Part shown: piece after piece, positions 1 to 15,396 of the stretch | How the letters are laid out: each line of letters starts with the position of its first letter | Numbering within the stretch: the first letter of the stretch is position 1 | Source of the DNA: Rhabditoides inermis | Taxonomy: Eukaryota; Nematoda; Chromadorea; Rhabditida; Rhabditidae | Direction: 5' to 3' | NCBI GenBank assembly: GCA_963966185.1 | Contig: CAWZYM010000057.1 | Coordinates: 62,001 to 126,000 of the forward strand | DNA length: 64,000 nucleotides | Notes under the pieces: generated by a model | Databases searched by the model: none | The model's input: the letters and a program-made list of their open reading frames with translations, nothing else | Told to the model about the DNA's origin: nothing | Made by a program: the position numbers and the translations under genes

Positions 1-132
1 TTCCTTGCTCAGCCTTATCCCTAGCCTGCCAATCAATCGATCCAGCCAATCGATTTCATGATCCGTGTGTGTTTTGTGTTGCATGTGTGATGTGTGTTTT
101 GCTCTCCGTCTGCATCGTCCTCTCTCTTTCAG

Positions 133-1089
133 TCTGTGCGTGCTGATATGAACGGAGACGATGCGGAGGTGGTTCACTCGGAGCCGAAGCAGAACGGAGG
201 AGGGGGAGGGGGACACGGACATGGGGATGGGCCGGTGAGGGAGGGAGGGGGGGGGGAGGGGAGGGGAGTCATGTTGTGTTTCAGTTTGACTTCGGAGACG
301 TGATGGTGTACCAGGCTATCCACACGATCGAGTTCGCCCTTGGCTGCATCTCGCACACTGCGTCCTACCTCCGTCTCTGGGCCCTGTCGCTCGCTCACGC
401 ACGTCAGTCGAGGGCCGAGGCAGAGTGATGAGTGGCACAGTAGCAGTAGTATGTGTAGTTGATGAAGGGACTTCCGGGTGTACTTCTGCTGGACTCTCAG
501 TGAGTATAGTTGTTGGCGCGAGTTTTCTAGCCAGCTTTATGCTGATCGTTGTGCTGGAGTAATTAGATGATTTTTTGGGCTACAGTAATCCGTATCGGTC
601 GGATCAGATAAAGGGAGGGAGGGGGGAGATAGATTGGTATGAGTGATGTGTGTTGTGTGAGTGTGTGTTTGCAGAGCTGTCGGATGTGCTGTGGACGATG
701 GTGTTCCGTCAGGCATTCGCCCTGGACGGGTACGCGGGCGCAGTCGCCACCTTCCTGCTCTTCTTCGTATTCGCGTCTCTCTCGCTCTTCATCCTCGTTC
801 TCATGGAGGGGCTCTCCGCATTCCTACACGCACTTCGTCTACACTGGTACGCGCGCACACACACAACACAACACACACCGTTATATGTTATTATATTAAA
901 AAAAACTGAGCTAAATAATATTATAGTAACGGACAGTAAATACGCGGGGGAGCATAGAATATTACATTACATTGTTGCTGTTTCAGGGTGGAGTTCCAGT
1001 CCAAGTTCTATGGAGGTCTGGGTTATGCGTTCACTCCGTTCTCCTTCGAGAAGATTCTCGCAGATGAAGCTGCCAACGAGGAGTCTTAG
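133..1089 (+). CDS. V-type proton ATPase subunit a, C-terminal part (5' end outside the window)
   Basis: Subunit a of the membrane V0 sector carries protons through acidic-organelle or plasma membranes during ATP-driven pumping. Four exons are visible: 133-234, 285-402, 675-846 and 987-1089, all joining in phase. Exon 2 gives [18 protein letters not shown] followed by [19 protein letters not shown], the most conserved helix region of the family, including the arginine of [12 protein letters not shown] that faces the proteolipid ring. Exon 3 is two hydrophobic helices containing [22 protein letters not shown]. Exon 4 holds the family end, [15 protein letters not shown] then TPFSF, and stops after ADEAANEES. 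Exon 1 is a Gly/His-rich variable linker. Only about the last 165 residues of a protein usually near 850 residues are here. Animals have several paralogues and I cannot say which this is. Confidence 0.95.
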
Positions 1090-1556
1090 ACCCATCCTCA
1101 TCGATCGATCGACTATTAAGTGGTTATCGATTGATTGTCATTTCGCATCTCGCTCCCCGATTGTGCATAGTACCGAGTATTTATTCCCATCCATTATCTC
1201 TTGTTTTGTCGCCGGTTTTCGATCAGTGGCATATTTCCAGTAAACAACTTTCTAGTTCCCCTTGTTTTCGATGTTTGTATAGATCAGTCCCTCCCTGTTC
1301 CCTTCCCGTCACATTTTACATAGCTCTATATATAACTTATTTATTTATTTTGTATTCGATAGTCAGTTTATCCGTGTTATATGTGTGCTTGTGTGTGAAA
1401 TTGTGGTTCGTTTTACCAACACTGGAATGAAGTATTTTGTAGGGAATTCATTGATGTTGATTGTGGGGAAATGAAATGTCGAAAGTACGTCTCGATATCT
1501 AGCACGCCTTGATTTTATTTCACCACATTCTCCTGTTCACGTCTCTTTTTTATAGA
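1090..1556 (+). other. Intergenic: 3' UTR of the V-ATPase gene and TPK1 upstream region
   Basis: 467 bp between the V-ATPase stop and the TPK1 start. It is moderately AT-rich with no convincing frame. It must contain the V-ATPase 3' end and the promoter or trans-splice acceptor of TPK1; an AG occurs two bases before the TPK1 start codon. Confidence 0.5.
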
Positions 1557-2860
1557 ATGCGGCTGATGAGACCGTTTGATGTGTTGAAGGAAGGAGGTGG
1601 GGAGAGAGAGAGAAAGGGAGAGAGAGAGAGAGAGAAAGGGAGAGATAGAGAGAAAGGGAGAGGGAGAAATAGATAGTCTTCCACAGTGGCCTCGTCTTGT
1701 CTGTGGCTGAACAGCCCTCAGTCGCACCGCCCCCTGTGGGACCGCCTCTGGAATGCAGCCGAACAGCGAGTGTGCACGGACGGAGGGGCCAACGTGCTGA
1801 TGCAGAGGTGAACATCTCCCCCCTCCCCTCTCATCCCTTCTCTAGGAGTGCCTCGCTGCGTCCCCCGTCCCTCGTGTCTGGCGACTTCGATTCGATCGGC
1901 TCCGATGCGCGCGTCTTCTTCTCTGAGAGAGGAGTCGAGTTGCGGGAGACTCCCGATCAGAACCACACTGATATGACCAAGGCGTTGAGAATCATTGTGC
2001 ACGATGCAAAGGTGCGATATATTGTTTTGTTCTTACTTAGTTAATCATACGTTTTGTTCATGGTCTATGATTGACTCTCTAATGTACTGTGTGTGTTTAA
2101 TTTGAAAAAAAAAACTATGGTTTTGTGTTTTAATAACTGTGATTGCGATAATTTAGACGGGTCCAATCGTAGTGTTGGGTGGTCTGTCTGGTCGGTTCGA
2201 CCACTCTCTCGCATCCATCAACTCTCTCCTTCTCGTGGGCGCAGAGACCGACAGAGACATCTTCCTGTTCGACGGAGAAAACATCATGTTCATCCTGAAA
2301 CAGGTGCGGGTGTGCGCGCATTTGTCACCTGGATCGCTTTCGCATATTCTCTCACTTTTTCCCGCGCTTTATAGTCCCGCAGCCAATTGGAGAGGTATCG
2401 CACGCGTCTGTGGTGTAATGGTCAGCATGGATGCCTTCCAAGCATTCGACGGGGGTTCGATCCCCCCAGACGCAGAAACTTTTGCGGAATATGATTGCAT
2501 TGATTTTTGTTTCTAATCATTTGTATCATGAAATATATTTTTTAGTGTTTCGTTGTTTAGTTTTTTTTACATTCCAGGGCAGCACAGAGCTAGTGATAAG
2601 CAAGAGTGACGTGACGGGAGTGTGCGGAATCGTTCCGTTCTGCCAACAGAAGACGGTGGTGACTACGGAAGGATTCAAGTGGGATGTCGGTGAGCGAAAT
2701 ATGATTGGTTTGTTGTAGTACGGATTTTTCAGAAGAGGCAGAGATGGCATTTGGCGGTCTTGTGAGTACATCGAATCAGGTAGAGGGAGAGAAAGTGCGG
2801 GTCGACACCACCGCTCCCCTCATATTCACTATGCAACTCGAAAAAAACACCGTTATGTGA
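1557..2860 (+). CDS. TPK1: Thiamine pyrophosphokinase
   Basis: Transfers pyrophosphate from ATP to thiamine, giving the cofactor thiamine diphosphate in the cytosol. Exons: 1557-1596, 1687-1807, 1846-2011, 2157-2303, 2578-2689 and 2733-2860. These give 237 codons, against 243 in human TPK1. Landmarks in order: VCTDGGANVLM (nucleotide-binding start), SGDFDSIGSDARVFF, TPDQNHTDMTKAL (metal and ATP site), VVLGGLSGRFDHSLASINSL, then the C-terminal beta domain with TTEGFKWDV and FGGLVSTSNQVEG. The start at 1557 was chosen because its 40-nt exon splices in phase into the conserved LWLNSP segment. Intron 2 (1808-1845) is only 38 nt. Intron 4 (2304-2577) holds a tRNA-Gly gene on the same strand. Stop TGA at 2858. 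Confidence 0.95.
2404..2474 (+). tRNA. tRNA-Gly(TCC), inside TPK1 intron 4
   Basis: A 71-nt cloverleaf. The acceptor GCGTCTG (2404-2410) pairs perfectly with CAGACGC (2467-2473), with discriminator A at 2474. The A box is TGGTGTAATGG, the anticodon loop reads CTTCCAA with anticodon TCC, and the T arm GGGGG-TTCGATC-CCCCC pairs fully. It reads in the same direction as the host gene and starts 100 nt into the intron. All internal promoter elements look intact, so it is probably functional. Confidence 0.93.
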
Positions 2861-3095
2861 CGTCATCATTATTGCCTTTTTGTTTTAATAACCGTGTAGT
2901 CTTGTGATTCGGTACTTCACTTTCTATCTCTTTGCAAGTGCCTTCTTTACATATAGTCATTGCTTTACGATAATTTTATTATCTTTTTGAGATGGTGATA
3001 AATATATTATTATAAGAGTTTTTTTTAATGATTGTAACAAATCGTTTGGATCGATGAAATATCTGGGAGGAAAGATGTGTTGCGTGATTGAATGA

Positions 3096-6317
<3,222 letters not shown>

Positions 6318-6379
6318 ATCCATTCTCTCAATTCGTTTACTCAACTATTCCCGGCACGCATCCGCATGCCTTCTCTCGC

Positions 6380-9366
6380 TCCCCGTCCCCCTCCTGCTCC
6401 ATCCCTCCTCCCCCTCCTGCTCCATCCCTCCTCCCCTCCTGCTCCATCCCTCCTCCCCTCCTGCTCCAACCCTCCTCCCCCTCCCCCTCCTGCTCCATCC
6501 CTCCTCCCCTCCTGCTCCATCCCTCCTCCCCCTCCTGCTCCATCCCTCCTCCCCCTCCTGCTCCATCCCTCCTCCCCCTCCTGCTCCATCCCTCCTCCCC
6601 CTCCTGCTCCATCCCTTCTCTCCTGCTCCATCCCTCCTCCCCTCCTGCTCCATCCCTCCTCCCCCTCCTGCTCCATCCCTCCTCCCCCTCCTGCTCCATC
6701 CCTCCTCCCCTCCTGCTCCATCCCTCCTCCCCTCCTGCTCCATCCCTCCTCCCCCTCCTGCTCCATCCCTCCTCCCCCTCCTGCTCCATCCCTCCTCCCC
6801 CTCCTGCTCCATCCCTCCTCCCCCTCCTGCTCCATCCCTCCTCCCCTCCTGCTCCATCCCTCCTCCCCTCCTGCTCCATCCCTCCTCCCCCTCCTGCTCC
6901 ATCCCTCCTCCCCTCCTGCTCCATCCCTCCTCCTCTCCTGCTCCATCCCTCCTCCCCTCCTGCTCCATCCCTCCTCCCTCCTGCTCCATCCCTCCTCCCC
7001 TCCTGCTCCATCCCTCCTCCCCTCCTGCTCCATCCCTCCTCCCCTCCTGCTCCATCCCTCCTCCCCTCCTGCTCCATCCCTCCTCCCCTCCTGCTCCATC
7101 CCTCCTTCCCTCCTGCTCCATCCCTCCTCCCCTCCTGCTCCATCCCTCCTCCCCTCCTGCTCCATCCCTCCTCCCCTCCTGCTCCATCCCTCCTCCCCTC
7201 CTGCTCCATCCCTCCTCCCCTCCTGCTCCATCCCTCCTCCCCTCCTGCTCCATCCCTCCTCCCCCTCCTGCTCCATCCCTCCTCCCCCTCCTGCTCCATC
7301 CCTCCTCCCCTCTTGCTCCATCCCTCCTCCCCCTCCTGCTCCATCCCTCCTCTCCCTCCTGCTCCATCCCTCCTCCCCCACCTGCTCCATCCCTCCTCCC
7401 CTCCTGCTCCATCCCTCCTCTCCTCCTGCTCCATCCCTCCTCCCCTCCTGCTCCATCCCTCCTCCCCTCCTGCTCCATCCCTCCTCCCCTCCTGCTCCAT
7501 CCCTCCTCCCCCTCCTTCTCCATCCCTCCTCCCCTCCTGCTCCATCCCTCCTCCCCTCCTGCTCCATCCCTCCTCCCCTCCTGCTCCATCCCTCCTCCCC
7601 TCCTGCTCCATCCCTCCTCCCCTCCTGCTCCATCCCTCCTCCCCTCCTGCTCCATCCCTCCTCCCCTCCTGCTCCATCCCTCCTCCCCTCCTGCTCCATC
7701 CCTCCTCCCCTCCTGCTCCATCCCTCCTCCCCTCCTGCTCCATCCCTCCTTCCCCTCCTGCTCCATCCCTCCTCCCCTCCTGCTCCATCCCTCTTCCCCT
7801 CCTGCTCCATCCCTCCTCCCCTCCTGCTCCATCCCTCCTCCCCTCCTGCTCCATCCCTCCTCCCCTCCTGCTCCATCCCTCCTCCCCTCCTGCTCCATCC
7901 CTCCTCCCCTCCTGCTCCATCCCTCCTCCCCTCCTGCTCCATCCCTCCTCCCCTCCTGCTCCATCCCTCCTCCCCTCCTGCTCCATCCCTCCTTCCCCTC
8001 CTGCTCCATCCCTCCTCCCCTCCTGCTCCATCCTTCCTCCCCTCCTGCTCCATCCCTCCTCCCCTCCTGCTCCATCCCTCCTTCCCCTCCTGCTCCATCC
8101 CTCCTCCCCCTCCTGCTCCATCCCTCCTCCCCTCCTGCTCCATCCCTCCTCCCCTCCTGCTCCATACCTCCTCCCCTCCTGCTCCATCCCTCCTCCCCTC
8201 CTGCTCCATCCCTCCTCCCCTCCTGCTCCATCCCTCCTCCCCTCCTGCTCCATCCCTCCTCCCCTTCTGCTCCATCCCTCCTTCCCCTCCTGCTCCATCC
8301 CTCCTCCCCTCCTGCTCCATCCCTCCTCCCCTCCTGCTCCATCCCTCCTCCCCTCCTGCTCCATCCCTCCTCCCCTCCTGCTCCATCCCTCCTCCCCCTC
8401 CTGCTCCATCCCTCCTCCCCTCCTGCTCCATCCCTCCTCCCCTCCTGCTCCATCCCTCCTCCCCCTCCTGCTCCATCCCTCCTCCCCTCCTGCTCCATCC
8501 CTCCTCCCCCTCCTGCTTCATCCCTCCTCCCCTCCTGCTCCATCCCTCCTCCCCCTCCTGCTCCATCCCTCCTCCCCTCCTGCTCCATCCCTCCTCCCCT
8601 CCTGCTCCATCCCTCCTCCCCTCCTGCTCCATCCCTCCTCCCCTCCTGCTCCATCCCTCCTCCCCTCCTGCTCCATCCCTCCTCCCCTCCTGCTCCATCC
8701 CTCCTTCCCCTCCTGCTCCATCCCTCCTCCCCTCCTGCTCCATCCCTCTTCCCCTCCTGCTCCATCCCTCCTTCCCCTCCTGCTCCATCCCTCCTCCCCT
8801 CCTGCTCCATCCCTCCTCCCCTCCTGCTCCATCCCTCCTCCCCTCCTGCTCCATCCCTCCTCCCCTCCTGCTCCATCCCTCCTCCCCTCCTGCTCCATCC
8901 CTCCTCCCCTCCTGCTCCATCCCTCCTCCCCCTCCTGCTCCATCCCTCCTCCCCCTCCTGCTCCATCCCTCCTCCCCTCCTGCTCCATCCCTCCTCCCCC
9001 TCCTGCTCCATCCCTCCTCCCCTCCTGCTCCATCCCTCCTCCCCCTCCTGCTCCATCCCTCCTCCCCCTCCTGCTCCATCCCTCCTCCCCTCCTGCTCCA
9101 TCCCTCCTCCCCCTCCTGCTCCATCCCTCCTCCCCTCCTGCTCCATCCCTCCTCCCCTCCTGCTCCATCCCTCCTCCCCTCCTGCTCCATCCCTCCTCCC
9201 CTCCTGCTCCATCCCTCCTCCCCTCCTGCTCCATCCCTCCTCCCCTCCTGCTCCATCCCTCCTCCCCCTCCTGCTCCATCCCTCCTCCCCTCCTGCTCCA
9301 TCCCTCCTCCCCCTCCTGCTCCATCCCTCCTCCCCTCCTGCTCCATCCCTCCTCCCCTCCTGCTCC
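6380..9366. repeat. Very long minisatellite, 22/23-bp unit, about 130 copies
   Basis: The unit is TCCTGCTCCATCCCTCC plus a run of four or five C and a T. Length switches between 22 and 23 bp by one C. The upper strand is nearly pure pyrimidine apart from one G and one A per unit. The array begins about 60 bp after the TrxR stop and ends abruptly at 9366. Open frames of 690 to 1168 codons cross it on both strands only because the unit contains no stop codon in most frames; I do not consider them genes. The lower strand has four or five G-runs per unit. Confidence 0.97.
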
Positions 9367-9512
9367 TTCCGATATGCTCATTGGGGCGTGTGCGGGACGT
9401 TATTCGGACTCGATGATTTCAGTTAAGAGACACTCTTTACATCGCATTTATCTATCATGCACTGAGATTTGGCTTATGGGCGCGAAAAATGAGCGGAGGT
9501 GTGACATCGGTA

Positions 9513-9557
<45 letters not shown>

Positions 9558-9668
9558 ATACAACTTTTCGTACTGCGTCCTCGTGTTCATATGTCTGCCC
9601 CATTATTGTGGTGCTGTGATCATGCGTGAAAATGTGTACGAATATCTCTTGTGACCTGGAGCAAGGGA

Positions 9669-9716
<48 letters not shown>

Positions 9717-10009
9717 AGACCCATGTATTGTCGCCACTATCTCCCCCTCTCTAACAATCCCCTGTCTCATTCTCTCATTCTCTCTGTCATTCTCTCTCTC
9801 CTCCCTCTCTCCCTCTCTCTCCCTCTTCCTCCCTCTCTCTTTCCCGTCCTTCTACCTAATGCTAGTTTCCGGTGTCATCTGCAGATTTTTTCATTCGATT
9901 TTTCTTGGAGTTGTCAGATGACGAAAGCGGCAAAATTTTTTTCGCCTTCTTCCCACAGTTTCCTCTCATTTTTTGCCATCTTTCCTATAGTGATGCTCCC
10001 CTCCCCCTC

Positions 10010-10049
<40 letters not shown>

Positions 10050-12813
10050 ATAGTATCAGATTACCTCTCTCTTATCCGTTCCCTCCATTATATATGTACA
10101 TTCTTGCACTCTTTCCAACACATCCCATCAAATCACATCTGCTCCACTCGTATACATACTTCCACCGCCCCTTTTTTGCCGCAATTGTGTTCCCACATGG
10201 TAGTTGTTCTGAGTTGCGAGTTCGATAAAAGGGGGAAGTGGGGGTCTTCCCACCTGGGAGAAAGAGGGAGAGATCCCGCAACGTCGTGGGTGGTCCATGC
10301 CTTTTCCACATCTCCTCAAAATCGGTTCCCCAAACCATAATTGTGCATACATTTGCGGCTTTTCATACTTGACTGGCCATAATCGGTGCATCAAAGGGGG
10401 AGCCCGAAATGGAGGTCGGACAGAGCGCATTCGCAACTCTCCCCTTCTCTCCATTCCTTTCCCCTCACCTTCTCTCTCTATCTCCGAGTACTCACTCAAC
10501 TCACGTCAACCATTCCTACAGCATAAAATTTTCTTTTATTATTCATAGGATCTCCCCCCTTTTTATAATCCATAGGATTTTAATTATTGTCAACATGATT
10601 GTTTCTCTATTCTACTATTCACAAACTCCCTCTCTCTTCCTTTATCTCCCTCTCTCTCCCTCTCTTCCTCTCTCCCTTTTTCATCTCTCTCTCTCCCTCA
10701 CTTTCTCTATCTCATGGTTTATTCCCTTTCTCTTTCACTCCTTTGTCTTCCAGTCAACCGCAATGGAATGTCGAGAGATCTGTTGTTATAGTTTCATTCT
10801 TTCATTTTCCATTCTGCCATCCACTGCATACATCACATCATCACATCACTCGGCAATCTCACTCACTAGTGTCAATCTCACTATATTTTTCACACTCAAT
10901 TTATCTCTCTGACTCCCATTCTCTCTTTCCCTCTCTCCCTCCCTCTTTCTCTCTCCCTCGCCCTCTCCCTCTCTCTCACTCACTCTCGCTAACGTGCTCT
11001 CTATCTCTCTCACTCTCCTTTTCTCTCCGTGCCCTTTCTTCCAGGCTCTGTGGCGCTGGTATAGTTCTCGTGTGTTGAGTACTCTTTCTGTCATGCGCCT
11101 TTATTCAATACAATGTGTGGTAATTAGTAATTTGTGAGCGTCGTTTCCTATTCTGCGTATGTTCTTGCGTGCCTGAGTGCACACTCTTATGAATCTCTCT
11201 CCCCTCTCCCTCTCTCTCCCCCCCCCCTCTCTCTCTCCCTCCCCCTCTCTCCATCTCCTTTCTTTACCTTTTCAAACACCTAATTAGGTGTTTGAAAATG
11301 AAAGTGACAATACTGACAATTGTGCGTGTATATAGATACTATTGAAATAGGAGTGATTGGGGGGGGGGGCGGTCAGAAGAATCGAGATGCGTGATTCGAA
11401 GGGAAGCGTGGCGGAGATTATGGTTGCTTGCCCTAATATGGTCCACCCATCATATCCCTTCCCCGATCAATCAATCATTCCCACACACCTAACCCTATAA
11501 CGAGCGGCCTTGCGCACAGAGGAGACAGGGCTAATGAGGGTTGGCTCATTGTACGCCATCCCCCTTACCCCCTCTCTCTCCCTTCCCATGTGACCTCACT
11601 TGACCATCTGTAAACAGCGAAAGTAAACAGGCGCTAGCCATAGCTGGAGGCAGTGTGATCGGCTGGCTGCCCTCCTCCCTCCCCCCCCTCTTCTCGCCCC
11701 GCCCCTCCCACCCTGCCTCCTGCCAGCCTCTTTTTCTCTCGCCACCCCTTCCAGTGTGATTCGAAAGTGCGCGGGTTTTGATTGACTAAGACTGTCTCCT
11801 AATGTGTTTGTGTGTTTGTTCAGCCAATGCGAGGCCCGTTCGCACACGATTCGTATTATTCGAGCGAGCCAATTGAGCGCGATCGCTGCTACTGCTTCCC
11901 AGCTGCTCCACACCCTTCATTCTCCTCCTCCTCCTCCTCCTCCTCCTCCTCCTTCTTCTTCTTCTTCCGCCTCCACTTTTGAGTGTTGCCTTCATGGCAA
12001 TTTGATTGTCGTAGGTCGTGGCCGCAGCTTCAATTGTGTTTTGCTGCCGCTTTCCGTTTTCTCGTTTCATGTTCACTCTCCACTCTGTCATTTTATTCCC
12101 AGATTCTCTCCAAGAGTGTAGATTGTAGATTGTAGATAACTACCGCTTTCAATTGCTATGTTCTCTCACTATCACTCACCGTTTATGCAAATGAGTGTTG
12201 GCGAATGTCCGGATTAGGGGAAGAGAGAGGGAGAGTGTTCGCTCTGTTACGCCGCCATCAGATAGAATCCCCGAACCATTCGCACTCTCGTTCCCTTCCC
12301 AACACCCATTGCCCGCATTGCCGCATTTCACAGCTCTTTATCAAGTTATCTCCGCCCCGCGCCGAGAGTGTGTATGTGATACTGCGGCAAACAGTCTCTC
12401 GCCATTTTCAATTTCATTTCTTCTTATGGTTTCTTTCTTTCGCAAGGAGCTACAATCGGGGACGGAGGGGGGGGGGGGAGGGGGTGGATACGACTCACCC
12501 CCGACTGTTCACTACTCTCACATTGATGATGCGTAAGCGTTCTGAACTAGACATACCCGCGTTAGTTCGTAATAGTGTTACTTGAGCTACGTGCATTACT
12601 CGTTGCTATTAATACTCATGTACAATACCCTGAACCCCGTACATTGCGCGTTTCAACTTACACAATAGAGATAATTGTGTATTTTCTACACTTCCGCCGC
12701 GTGTGCTACTCTGCTGTGTTTCCGTACAGGCACGCTCTTGCTCTCGCGTGCGCACCTGCGCGTCACATATTCGAGTGACAGCTAGTTGTGTTTCAGTGTA
12801 TGCCCGTTGTGTG
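9367..12813. other. 3.4-kb region with CT/GA tracts, no gene recognised
   Basis: Holds dense (CT)n and (GA)n runs, for example 9510-9554, 9671-9712, 10017-10042 and 11180-11270, plus a short (TCC)n at 11922-11960 and ordinary AT-rich spacer. I looked on both strands for conserved motifs or exon-like frames bounded by splice sites and found none I can support. The stretch 10200-10440 has more balanced composition and a frame on the minus strand, but no family resemblance. Confidence 0.6.
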
Positions 12814-13147
12814 ATGCGGGTGGCGACAGTACTCGTTCTCCTATCCGCGTGGCAGGCAGCCGAGGCTATCCGATGCAAGTGCACCAAGGAGAGCGAGACG
12901 GTCACATGCAGCGACGGAGTATGCGACATTCACGGAGGAGGTACGTCCCCCTCTCTCCTGGTCTCACTCATCATCTATCCTCCGTCACTCTTCTGCACTC
13001 ATTCTGAAATATCGTTGTTTATGGACAATATGAATTGGATTAATAATATGTTAATATCATTCGTAGCTTTGAAAAAAATGAAATACGAATGCTAAAAACT
13101 GGAAGGCGGTAATCAATCTCCACATTCCCTTTCCTCCCCACCCTCTC

Positions 13148-13182
<35 letters not shown>

Positions 13183-14496
13183 CTCTCTCTCTCATCTTGG
13201 CAGAGCGCCTAATTTGTCAGAGCGCATCGCCTCTCGTGGAATCACTTGAATGAAACTGTCTTGAGTGGTTGGAGAGGGATGGAAGAGGGCAGAGAAGAGC
13301 GAGACAGCGAGTGAACGGAGAGAGCCAGACGCTTCCACTCATCGCTAGCAATCTGCCGCGAGAACACTGCAACCCATACCTCCTCGCATCTCTATCTCTC
13401 TAGATCTCTCTCCTCTCTCTCGATTTGTTTATTCACTATATCGCCATAATGTGGTGTGAATGCGTATTTATTGTATATTGGTCGCCGACTAAACTCATTA
13501 TTACTCATTGTTCGGCTGGAACAAAGTAATATGGAAAGGCGGATCGCACGAGGCCATAGCCTCAGGACTGGTGTAATCTCGGCTTCCGGTCGCCTGAGGG
13601 AACACAAGAACACAACATGTGTTCATGATCAAGAGACCCTGTCAAAAAGAGTAGGGAGGGGGAGTGGAGGGGAGACGAGAAGGGAGAAGGGACAGAATGG
13701 ATGGAGCAGCGGTGCAGCCTCTCCCACACCTATCTCCTAACCACACACGTCTTCCCTCTCCCCCCCTCCCCTCTCTCTCTCTCGGCTGCCTCTTTTGCAT
13801 AGTATGTTGCTGTGAGTGCGTGATTGTGATTCGGGGACAAACATGTCCTGACCACCCCAACACACACCGTGTGCGATTGTGTTTTTATGGCGAGAAAATT
13901 TGGAGAGGAAGTTGCCATTAGAAGCAGCCATATGCAAACAGAATAGAGAGAGGGGCGGAGATAGATGTTTATTCCGCGTGGATTACCCGAGACGATGGGA
14001 TAACAGATTGGGAAAGCAATAAACAAGAAAACACAATGAGTGTTGTATAGAAATGTGATGCAAATGGCGCATTTGACTTCAAACACCGCAGCTCCACGTT
14101 ATATGCCAGATTTGCACACAGCCTGGAATTCGTGGTATGCTCCCTGTTCATAATTCATAATTTAAATGACTGTATAACCCCCATACCGTTTGACTCTTCC
14201 ACTCTTCCACTCTTCCACTCTTCCACTCTTCCACTCTTCCACTCTTCCACTCTTCCACTCTTCCACTCTTCCACTCTTCCACTCTTCCACTCTTCCACTC
14301 CGTTTTCAGTCATCCGCTGGTCAGGTACTTACTAGAGTACCTGACCATTTTCATTTCTGCATGACATGTCTCCTCTCCACTCCATGGCTTGCTTGCAGCG
14401 TGTCTGATGCTCGATCACCCTTCCATGGGAGTGCACTACACCTGTCACACAAAGGGACTCAAGGACGGCACCTGTCAGACGAGGACCACCAAGGCA

Positions 14497-14550
<54 letters not shown>

Positions 14551-14552
14551 GG

Positions 14553-14593
<41 letters not shown>

Positions 14594-14896
14594 CACGTGA
14601 TCTGTTTCAGAGTGGCGCCGCTGTTCGCATCTGTGGATGTGACAGCTCCGATTTCTGCAACTATTCATATTGGCCGGAGAAGTGAGAACTTTTTTAAACG
14701 AAAATTACTTGCATTTTGAGCGCGAGATAGTGTTATAGCAAAGATAATTGGTTTACATTTATATGATGTTTGTAGGACCCCTCGGGCAGTGAACCAGGCG
14801 GAGGCTCCGTCGGAGCAGACGAGTTCTGCTCCCTCTGCTCCACTGCTCCTCCTTCTCCTCCTCCTCCCTGCGGGTATCCGACAACTCTTCTTTTAA
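12814..14896 (+). CDS. Secreted GPI-anchored three-finger (activin-receptor-like ectodomain) protein, copy 1
   Basis: Role unknown. Exons 12814-12940, 14399-14493, 14611-14681 and 14776-14896 give 137 residues. The signal peptide is MRVATVLVLLSAWQAAEA. The domain contains CKC, CSDGVCDIHGG, CLMLDHPSMGVHYTC, TCQTRTT and CGCDSSDFCN; the final C-x5-C-N and cysteine spacing resemble the extracellular domain of TGF-beta/activin type receptors. The tail APLLLLLLLPAGI is a hydrophobic C-terminus typical of a GPI attachment signal, and there is no kinase. The intron after exon 2 begins GC (AAG|GCATGT) and is filled with (GTT)n; the paralogue has GTAGG at the same place, which supports the boundary. 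All exon phases equal those of the copy at 15.4 kb. Confidence 0.82.
14197..14305. repeat. 10-bp tandem repeat TTCCACTCTT
   Basis: About ten near-perfect copies inside the first intron of the three-finger gene, ending roughly 90 bp before its second exon. Confidence 0.95.
14500..14593. repeat. (GTT)n microsatellite
   Basis: About 31 copies of GTT with one interruption near 14552. It occupies almost the whole GC-AG intron between 14493 and 14611. Confidence 0.97.
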
Positions 14897-15396
14897 TCCC
14901 ACTCCATCCTGGACCCTTCCTCTCTTCTTCCTAGTTGTCGTCTAGCCTGCCCTCACTTGTGCATCTATTTGTATATTCATATATTTTATTCTCCCCTCAC
15001 TTACACGTCTCAAATTGTTTACTATGATACGGTATTGTTTTCTCGCACTCACGTTTTATTGCATTTTTTCATCTAGAGGTCAAAGCAAGAGTTCGACATA
15101 ATATTGCGTCCAGAGGTTTATATATTGTGTATTTTGTGCATGTAATAAAGGTGTGTAATAATAATAAGGACATATGGGTCTGAGGAGGGGGGGGGGGTAG
15201 AGAGAGTGAGAGAGAGGAGGGGGAGAGAGAGGAGGGGGGAGAGAGAGGGGAGGGAGAGAGAGGAGATAGAGAGATGCCTCGCTAAAGGACCTTTGCAGTA
15301 TAGGCTGGCCCTGGGCGCAAACAATAGGCGGTGGTGCATGGAGGGGGATTACCTCTAGAGGGGACGGCGGGTCCATTCGCTTCCTTCCCTCACACC

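Noticed and set aside
10072..10499. Minus-strand frame in the 10.1-10.5 kb stretch
   Set aside because: More complex than its surroundings but without splice context, a start or any family motif.
14190..14685. Poly-Cys, poly-Leu and poly-Asn frames
   Set aside because: Translations of (GTT)n and a 10-bp tandem repeat lying in introns of the three-finger gene.
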